Position numbers and translations under genes: made by a program
Notes under the pieces: model-generated
The model's database searches: none
What the model was told of the DNA's origin: nothing
Seen by the model: the letters and a program-made list of their open reading frames with translations, nothing else
Source: CAYMJV01 sp964390545
GTDB lineage: Bacteria > Desulfobacterota > BSN033 > UBA1163
DNA: 36,910 bases
Direction of reading: 5' to 3'
NCBI GenBank assembly: GCA_964390545.1
Contig: CAYMJV010000022.1
Span: 1 to 36,910 of the forward strand
Shown here: positions 32,034 through 36,910 of the stretch, one piece after another
Position numbering within the stretch: position 1 is the first letter of the stretch
Layout: each line of letters opens with the position of its first letter

Positions 32034-32053
32034 GGAACGCAGATCTGCGTTCC
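32034..32053. repeat. Perfect 20-bp palindrome between operon genes 1 and 2
   Basis: GGAACGCAGA followed by its exact reverse complement, starting right after the TAG of the molybdopterin gene. No T-run follows, so full termination is unlikely. It could stabilise or process the mRNA, or be a small dispersed repeat. Confidence 0.7.
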
Positions 32054-32091
32054 GTACGGAGTTCGGAGTAAAGAAGGACACGAGGCAAGAA

Positions 32092-32778
32092 ATGCCAAGA
32101 TGGGGAATGGTCATTGATTTGGACAAATGCGTGGGCTGCCAGGCCTGCACCATCGCTTGCAAGGCTGAGAACAATGTCCCCCATGGCTCACCGGAGGAGC
32201 AAAAATCAAGAAGGGACATCTACTGGAACAAGGTGATCGCCGTGACGAGCGGCAAATACCCGAAGGTGAATACGGAACTCATCCCCATGCCCTGCATGCA
32301 TTGCGATCAGGCTCCCTGTGTGACTGTATGTCCTGCTAAGGCAACCTACCGCCGTGAGGATGGGATCATTGTGCAGGATTTCAGGAGATGCATCGGATGC
32401 AAATATTGCATCGTGGCCTGCCCCTACGGGGCAAGAAGTTTCAATAGCAAAGAACAAGAAAAAAAAGAATACCACCGGAAGGATCGGCCTCCCGATCGGA
32501 GTGTTTGGGGACCTTGGCCATTCCCTACGAGGACCCATGGGGTCGTTGAGAAATGCACTTTCTGTTTTCATCGAATTGATCAGGGAATGAAAGAAGGCAA
32601 AAAGATAGGGCAAGAGGTCGTGCCGGCTTGTGTAGAAGACTGCCCGGCGAATGCCAGAACCTTTGGAGATTTAGAGGATACAGGGAGCGAGGTGTCGCAA
32701 CTCTTAGCATCGCGAGGTTGGATTCGACTTCGCGAAGACTTGGGGACAAAATGCAAAGTTTACTATCTCCCCCGATGA
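32092..32778 (+). CDS. Four-[4Fe-4S] electron-transfer subunit (QrcC/PsrB/HmcB-like)
   Basis: 228 residues. The cysteines form four cluster sites: 13, 16, 19, 23; 68, 71, 76, 80; 100, 103, 106, 110; and 155, 158, 180, 184, the standard DMSO-reductase-type B subunit pattern. It should wire the molybdopterin subunit to the NrfD membrane protein. It has no signal peptide, as expected if it is carried across the membrane bound to its Tat-exported partner. The ribosome site is GAGG. It is followed 11 bases later by the NrfD gene. Length is typical. Confidence 0.9.
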   Translation: MPRWGMVIDLDKCVGCQACTIACKAENNVPHGSPEEQKSRRDIYWNKVIAVTSGKYPKVNTELIPMPCMHCDQAPCVTVCPAKATYRREDGIIVQDFRRCIGCKYCIVACPYGARSFNSKEQEKKEYHRKDRPPDRSVWGPWPFPTRTHGVVEKCTFCFHRIDQGMKEGKKIGQEVVPACVEDCPANARTFGDLEDTGSEVSQLLASRGWIRLREDLGTKCKVYYLPR

Positions 32779-32789
32779 GTGCGCTTTAG

Positions 32790-33986
32790 ATGAGCTTAAC
32801 TTTTTCCACGCTAGAAGGTCGATCTCGAATTTTTCTGATCCTGACCGCTGCGCTTGCTGTCCTATCGCTGACCGGGTTCATCAGTTTCATGGTGAGCTAT
32901 ATCAAAGGTCACCAAGTCCTAGGAAGTAGTAACATCGTCCCATGGGGAATGCCCATTGTGATTACGATTTACCTCATCGGCCTCAGTGCAGGGTCCCTCA
33001 TTCTTTCTTCTCTCACCTATGTCTTTGGAAAAGAAGAGTATCGACCCATCTCCAGGATCGCCGTGTTTCTGGCCATCGTACTGATTTTTGGTGCCATGGT
33101 GGGGATTGCTCTGGATTTGGGAAGACCTGAAAAGAGTTGGCGGCTCTTCATGTTTTTTGTTTTAAATAATATGCGTTCCATGTTTGCCATTAATGGAATT
33201 TTATACGGAGGATATTTTTTGATCGGTGTCATTTATCTGGGATCCATCTTTGGTGAGAAATGGAAGTGGACCAGGGTGATGGGCCTGATCGCCATCTTCT
33301 GGGCAGCCCTGGTCCACATGGGCACAGGAGCGATCTTTGGATTCATCGCTGCCCGCCCCATCTTCTACTCACCTATCAAGCCCTTCGAATTTCTCGCTGC
33401 CGCTTTGGTATCCGGATTGGCCCTGTTGATAATTGTCGTTTGGGCCATTTTTAAGTTTACTAAGAGAAAATGGGACCAAGAGATCCTCTATGGCTTAAGC
33501 AAGTTGCTCGTTCCCCTGATTGCGGTTCTTTTTACAATGGTCCTGGTGGATAAGCTGACCCATCTCTATTCGCCTCATCGCGAACCCACGCTCTGGCTTC
33601 TGGCTGGACCTTTTTCTTCGATTTTCTGGGGATTGCAAGTAGGATGCGCATACGTCCTTCCATTCATCCTGTTGGTCCATCCCCGATACAAGAAGACGAT
33701 CCAGGGGGTGATGACCGCTGCCTGTCTGGTCGTTATCGGCATCTTTGGAGAAAGATTTGCCCTGGTCATACCAGGAACAGCCTATCCATTGGCTTTCCAC
33801 CCAGGCAGGATTGAGGGAATCTGGGGAGAAGTGGGTTCCTTCCCTTTGAGACCGATGGAATTGTTCATGTCCATTGGGATCTTTGCCCTTATGGGATTAT
33901 TCTTCCTTTTAGGGCTAAAATATTTGGCGCTATTGCCGGCGAGTGAACGAAGCGAACAAACATCCGCCCCTGCAGAGAAAGGCTGA
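32790..33986 (+). CDS. NrfD-family quinone-interacting membrane subunit (QrcD/PsrC/HmcC-like)
   Basis: 398 residues with about ten hydrophobic helices (roughly 14-36, 50-79, 89-109, 125-150, 162-185, 198-222, 236-255, 268-293, 305-325, 350-380). Conserved NrfD features include VPWGMPIVITIYLIGLSAGS, DLGRPEKSWRL and the MGTGAIFGF loop. NrfD proteins bind quinone without haem and pass electrons to or from the ferredoxin subunit; in Qrc and related complexes this can be coupled to charge movement. The charged cytoplasmic tail ends APAEKG. Two bases separate its stop from the TTG start of the next gene. Confidence 0.92.
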   Translation: MSLTFSTLEGRSRIFLILTAALAVLSLTGFISFMVSYIKGHQVLGSSNIVPWGMPIVITIYLIGLSAGSLILSSLTYVFGKEEYRPISRIAVFLAIVLIFGAMVGIALDLGRPEKSWRLFMFFVLNNMRSMFAINGILYGGYFLIGVIYLGSIFGEKWKWTRVMGLIAIFWAALVHMGTGAIFGFIAARPIFYSPIKPFEFLAAALVSGLALLIIVVWAIFKFTKRKWDQEILYGLSKLLVPLIAVLFTMVLVDKLTHLYSPHREPTLWLLAGPFSSIFWGLQVGCAYVLPFILLVHPRYKKTIQGVMTAACLVVIGIFGERFALVIPGTAYPLAFHPGRIEGIWGEVGSFPLRPMELFMSIGIFALMGLFFLLGLKYLALLPASERSEQTSAPAEKG

Positions 33987-33988
33987 AC

Positions 33989-34477
33989 TTGAATTCCGCA
34001 CGATTTAAAAACAGGATAAGCCGACGCGAGTTTTTAAACGGAATCCGATCCAAGAAAGAGGGCTTTCCAATCTTAAACAAAGAGGAATGCACGGGGTGCG
34101 GGCTCTGTGCGATCGATTGTTCAACAAGAGCGTTGAACATGCTGAGGATCAGCGAAGAGGGTCTCTATCGACTTGTTTTTCGACATGATTTGTGTAATTC
34201 CTGCGGCATTTGTGAGAAATCCTGCCCAGAACATTGTTTGCACCTCGAGAAGGACCTTGAGCCAGGGAGAATAAAGAAAGGAGTCACGGTCGTTTTTGAA
34301 GATAAAATGTCCCGATGTTCAGAGTGTGGGATCCCCCTCTTCCCTCAAGTGATGGTCCATCGCTTAAGAACGAAAGTCTCCGCCACTCAAAATTTCCACT
34401 GGCCATTTGACCTTTGCCCTTCTTGCAGGGTCAGAACTCAGTTTGAGAAAAAAAGGATTGGAAAAACCATAGGGTAA
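33989..34477 (+). CDS. Small di-[4Fe-4S] protein with zinc-ribbon-like tail and an orphan twin-Arg motif
   Basis: 162 residues from a TTG start two bases after the NrfD stop. Two ferredoxin sites are clear: Cys34, 37, 40, 44 and Cys69, 72, 75, 79. A CxxC pair at 110/113 and another at 143/146 form a possible rubredoxin- or zinc-ribbon-like site. The N-terminus reads ISRREFLNG (10-18), very close to the Tat motif, but no hydrophobic region follows, only RSKKEGFP. It may be a remnant, or a protein exported on a partner, or the match may be coincidental. Likely an electron relay between the NrfD/molybdopterin side and the HdrD-like fusion. I do not recognise a named family for the whole protein. 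Confidence 0.8.
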   Translation: MNSARFKNRISRREFLNGIRSKKEGFPILNKEECTGCGLCAIDCSTRALNMLRISEEGLYRLVFRHDLCNSCGICEKSCPEHCLHLEKDLEPGRIKKGVTVVFEDKMSRCSECGIPLFPQVMVHRLRTKVSATQNFHWPFDLCPSCRVRTQFEKKRIGKTIG

Positions 34478-34489
34478 AGACAGGCTGAT

Positions 34490-34738
34490 TTGGCGAACCA
34501 AGTAATGGAAACTTTTTTTAGACCAATCGCTATTTTAGTCGAACTTGCCATAATAATGGGATTGATCAACTCCCTATTCACCGGCGGGAAGTTTGTCCTG
34601 TTTGACCTAGGCTTGGACCCCAAATATAGCCCGTTTATAAAGTGGGTGTTAGGGATCATGGGTTTCTTGGCTCTGATTTTCTTTGTTGCCCATTTGATTA
34701 CGTTTTATCCCCGGATCTCACCTCTATCTGGCTTTTAG
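34490..34738 (+). CDS. Small two-helix membrane protein
   Basis: 82 residues from TTG at 34490; an ATG at 34505 would give 77 residues. Two hydrophobic helices are predicted by eye (about 11-33 and 49-72), joined by a loop with FDLGLDPKYSP. There are no cysteines, and the only histidine is in the second helix (VAHLI). It lies tightly between the di-cluster protein and the NarI-HdrD fusion. By position it recalls HmcD, the small membrane subunit of the Hmc complex, but the resemblance is in size and place only. Probably a structural subunit of the complex. Confidence 0.7.
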   Translation: MANQVMETFFRPIAILVELAIIMGLINSLFTGGKFVLFDLGLDPKYSPFIKWVLGIMGFLALIFFVAHLITFYPRISPLSGF

Positions 34739-34748
34739 GGCTGATTCG

Positions 34749-36800
34749 ATGGATTTTGAAAACCAGCTATTCTGGACAAGGCAAGAAATTTATATCAGTA
34801 ACATATTTCTGCCAATCGTCATTGGATTTCTGGTTTTCTGCATGGGGTTACTTGCCCTTTTTGTTCTGAGTTTCTTGAAACAACATTATCGATTGTGGCG
34901 GCTTGGGAAGGGGGAAGATCGCTTCGACCAAGTGGGAAGGAGACTGAAAACGGTCTTGGCGGTCACCTTTGCAAATTCCGGAATAGGGAAAGAGGTTTAT
35001 CCTGGGGCCATGCATTTTCTCATCTTTTGGGGAACCCTCTTCATCTTTTTGGGCAAAATCATCAGGGTGTTCTCATTTCCCGTTGGTCTGTTGAATCCCC
35101 CCCAAACCATCTTTTTATATGCATCCTTTCTCTCTGAATTCGGAGGCTTCCTGACCATCATCGGCGGAGGCATGGCTGTCATCCGAAGATATATCGTGAA
35201 GCCTTCTCGTTTGGATAACAAACCGGAGAGGACCTTAATCTTTGTTTGGGGATTTCTTCTTCTCATCACCGGCTATCTCATCAAAGGCTACCGGATGGCT
35301 GCCGTCGAGGTCCCTATCCCGTCGGATTGGTTCTTTTGGGCGCCAGTGAGTTATCTGGTATCCAAGTTCATCTTAATTCTCGATTCCGACCCTTTGAACG
35401 AACTCCTCATTTGGCATCGAGCTCTCCTCCACGCCATCCCGGCCTCTCTTCTCCTCGCCTATGTCCTCGTCAGCCATTCTCCTTTGCAGCATTTGTTCCT
35501 CTCACCCATCAACGTCTTTTTCCGTTCCCTTAAACCGAAAAGTGTCCTTTCTCCACTTCCTGACCTTGAAAAAGCTGAAACCTTCGGCGTCAGGCAGATT
35601 TCCGAATTTACCTGGAAACAGTTGCTAGATCTCGAAGCCTGCACCGCTTGCGGTCGTTGTCAGGACGTCTGCCCTGCCTACCTGTCACAGAAACCCCTCT
35701 CCCCTAAAAAGATGACTCAAAACCTGAAAGAACATCTCTGGCGGGAGGGACCGGTTCTGCTTTCCACGCCTACTGAAAAGCGTGACCCTTCGTCCATCAT
35801 GGGAACCACGGTGAGCGAAGATGAGCTTTGGGCCTGCACGGCTTGCATGGCCTGCGAAGAAGTGTGCCCCGTCTCTATTGAACAGATTGTGCGGAACATC
35901 GATCTGCGTCGGTATCTGGTTCTGATGGAAACGAAATTTCCTTCGGGATTAAGATTGGTTTTCAAAAATTTAATGAACAACCAAAACCCCTGGGGAATGG
36001 GCCGAGGACTCCGAGCGGAATGGGCCAAACCCCTGGGAGCAGGGATCCTTTCAAAAGGAGCCAACAGGGGGATCCTCTTTTGGGTAGGATGTGCAGGAAG
36101 CTTCGACAATCGGAACATGGACGTAGCCATTTCTCTCGTGAGCATCTTGAAGTCCACCGGAGTTCCTGCTTGGATCTTGGGCACAGAGGAGGGGTGCTGT
36201 GGCGATCCGGCGCGGAGGACAGGGAATGAATACCTCTTCCAGACCTTGGCCCAGGCCAATATCGAGGTCATGCATAAATATGGGGTGAAGCAAATTTTCA
36301 CTATGTGCCCGCATTGTTTTCATACCCTCAAGAATGAATATCCCCAATTCGGGGGAGAATTTCAGGTTTTTCACTACACTCAGTTATTGGCAGACCTCCT
36401 TTCCAAAGGAACGTTGAAACTCACCAAGCCGATTAATAAAGTCATTACCTACCACGACTCCTGCTATCTCGGCCGAGGAAACCAGATCTACAGTGCCCCT
36501 CGAAGGATTTTGGATGCCATCCCCGGTTTAAAGCGAGTGGAGATGCAACGACACGGCAATCGGAGCTTTTGCTGTGGCGCTGGAGGAGGACGGATGTGGA
36601 TGGAAGAAAATATTGGGACACGGATCAACCATATCCGCACCCTTCAGGCGATCGAGACCAAGGGTTCGCTCGTAGCAACAGCCTGTCCCTATTGTCTGAC
36701 CATGTTGGGAGATGGAATCAAGGAGAAAGGTCAGCAGGAAACCATGGCCGTCTTCGACCTGGGCGAACTAGTGGAGCAATCGATAGAGTCTTCCACTTAA
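34749..36800 (+). CDS. NarI-HdrD-like membrane iron-sulfur oxidoreductase (ETF:menaquinone oxidoreductase / HmcE-F / TmcB type)
   Basis: 683 residues. The first 255 residues hold about six membrane helices with candidate haem-b histidines (His89, 223, 228, 243). Two ferredoxin sites follow (Cys298, 301, 304, 308; Cys363, 366, 369, 373), then two CCG domains (Cys448, 483-484, 520, 523; Cys572, 608-609, 646, 649). This is the DUF224/HdrD fusion used by syntrophs to move electrons from ETF to menaquinone, and it also matches the fused equivalents of HmcE-HmcF or DsrM-DsrK. AGGG overlapping the previous stop serves as ribosome site. No etfAB genes are seen before the window ends 110 bp later. The partner on the cytoplasmic side (ETF, thiol or another donor) cannot be settled from sequence. 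Confidence 0.9.
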   Translation: MDFENQLFWTRQEIYISNIFLPIVIGFLVFCMGLLALFVLSFLKQHYRLWRLGKGEDRFDQVGRRLKTVLAVTFANSGIGKEVYPGAMHFLIFWGTLFIFLGKIIRVFSFPVGLLNPPQTIFLYASFLSEFGGFLTIIGGGMAVIRRYIVKPSRLDNKPERTLIFVWGFLLLITGYLIKGYRMAAVEVPIPSDWFFWAPVSYLVSKFILILDSDPLNELLIWHRALLHAIPASLLLAYVLVSHSPLQHLFLSPINVFFRSLKPKSVLSPLPDLEKAETFGVRQISEFTWKQLLDLEACTACGRCQDVCPAYLSQKPLSPKKMTQNLKEHLWREGPVLLSTPTEKRDPSSIMGTTVSEDELWACTACMACEEVCPVSIEQIVRNIDLRRYLVLMETKFPSGLRLVFKNLMNNQNPWGMGRGLRAEWAKPLGAGILSKGANRGILFWVGCAGSFDNRNMDVAISLVSILKSTGVPAWILGTEEGCCGDPARRTGNEYLFQTLAQANIEVMHKYGVKQIFTMCPHCFHTLKNEYPQFGGEFQVFHYTQLLADLLSKGTLKLTKPINKVITYHDSCYLGRGNQIYSAPRRILDAIPGLKRVEMQRHGNRSFCCGAGGGRMWMEENIGTRINHIRTLQAIETKGSLVATACPYCLTMLGDGIKEKGQQETMAVFDLGELVEQSIESST

Positions 36801-36910
36801 GAAATTCCGAAGGCATTTACTGTGGAAAAATTTCCTGTTACGATAAATTAATAACATGTAAGATTCGCCAAACCATTGATCACCGAGACGGTGAAAAGAA
36901 AATATCAGAC
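36801..36910. other. Right-edge non-coding tail
   Basis: 110 bp with no gene. A six-bp hairpin TCACCG/CGGTGA lies at 36880-36894 without a T-run. TTTACT and TACGAT 17 bp apart (near 36818-36846) make a weak promoter candidate for a gene beyond the edge. Confidence 0.3.

Noticed and set aside
29733..33986. A bona fide Qrc complex
   Set aside because: No multihaem cytochrome QrcA gene is next to the molybdopterin, ferredoxin and NrfD genes, so only Qrc/Psr-like is claimed.
1..36910. tRNA, rRNA or riboswitch genes
   Set aside because: I read the intergenic regions on both strands and saw no cloverleaf, rRNA segment or recognisable riboswitch core; a covariance-model scan could still find one.

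Overview
The window reads as a scaffold piece from an anaerobic, strongly reductive bacterium of the deltaproteobacterial (Desulfobacterota) type, probably a sulfate reducer or syntroph and probably from a metagenome. This rests on the CoB-CoM heterodisulfide-reductase-like (Hdr) and Flx proteins, the NrfD and HdrD-like membrane modules, and many short palindromic intergenic repeats. The taxonomy is inference; there is no rRNA gene. A 100-N scaffold gap lies at 7587-7686.

Layout. (1) 1-7271, minus strand: a type I restriction-modification operon, hsdR-hsdS-[abiEi-abiEii]-hsdM, with an AbiE-like abortive-infection pair between specificity and methylase genes. HsdM runs off the left edge. The AbiEii-like toxin carries an extra WYL-like domain and a Cys/His tail. 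(2) 7272-7953: a repeat-rich, gene-poor junction with the gap. (3) 7954-19178, minus strand: conserved housekeeping genes, namely a LysM/M23 lipoprotein, pcm, mutS, argC, rpsI, rplM, secF and secD, then an acyl-CoA synthetase. Several spacers hold palindromic or MITE-like repeats. (4) 19380-29574, plus strand: a GcvH-like lipoyl carrier, then hdrC-hdrB-hdrA and flxD(mvhD)-flxC-flxB-flxA. HdrA is 1483 residues: two HdrA units, the first interrupted by a GltD/NfnB-like NAD(P)H:FAD module. (5) 29733-36800, plus strand: a second redox operon with its own promoter. It encodes a Tat-type molybdopterin protein, a four-cluster ferredoxin, an NrfD membrane protein, a small di-cluster protein, a small membrane protein, and a NarI-HdrD-like fusion resembling ETF:menaquinone oxidoreductases and HmcE/F or TmcB.

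How it may work together. Known HdrABC-FlxABCD complexes are proposed to oxidise NADH by flavin-based electron bifurcation, reducing ferredoxin and a thiol/disulfide partner. Here the partner could be the lipoyl carrier encoded just upstream, and the GltD-like insertion gives a second possible pyridine-nucleotide site. The second operon would exchange electrons between the cytoplasm (CCG-type HdrD domains), the quinone pool (NarI and NrfD modules) and a periplasmic molybdopterin subunit. With the acyl-CoA synthetase this fits beta-oxidation or aromatic-acid catabolism with reverse or confurcating electron flow; that link is inference. The most unusual items are the composite HdrA, the lipoyl carrier at the Hdr-Flx locus, the Hmc/Qrc-like hybrid operon, and the AbiEii-WYL-zinc-finger fusion inside the hsd operon.
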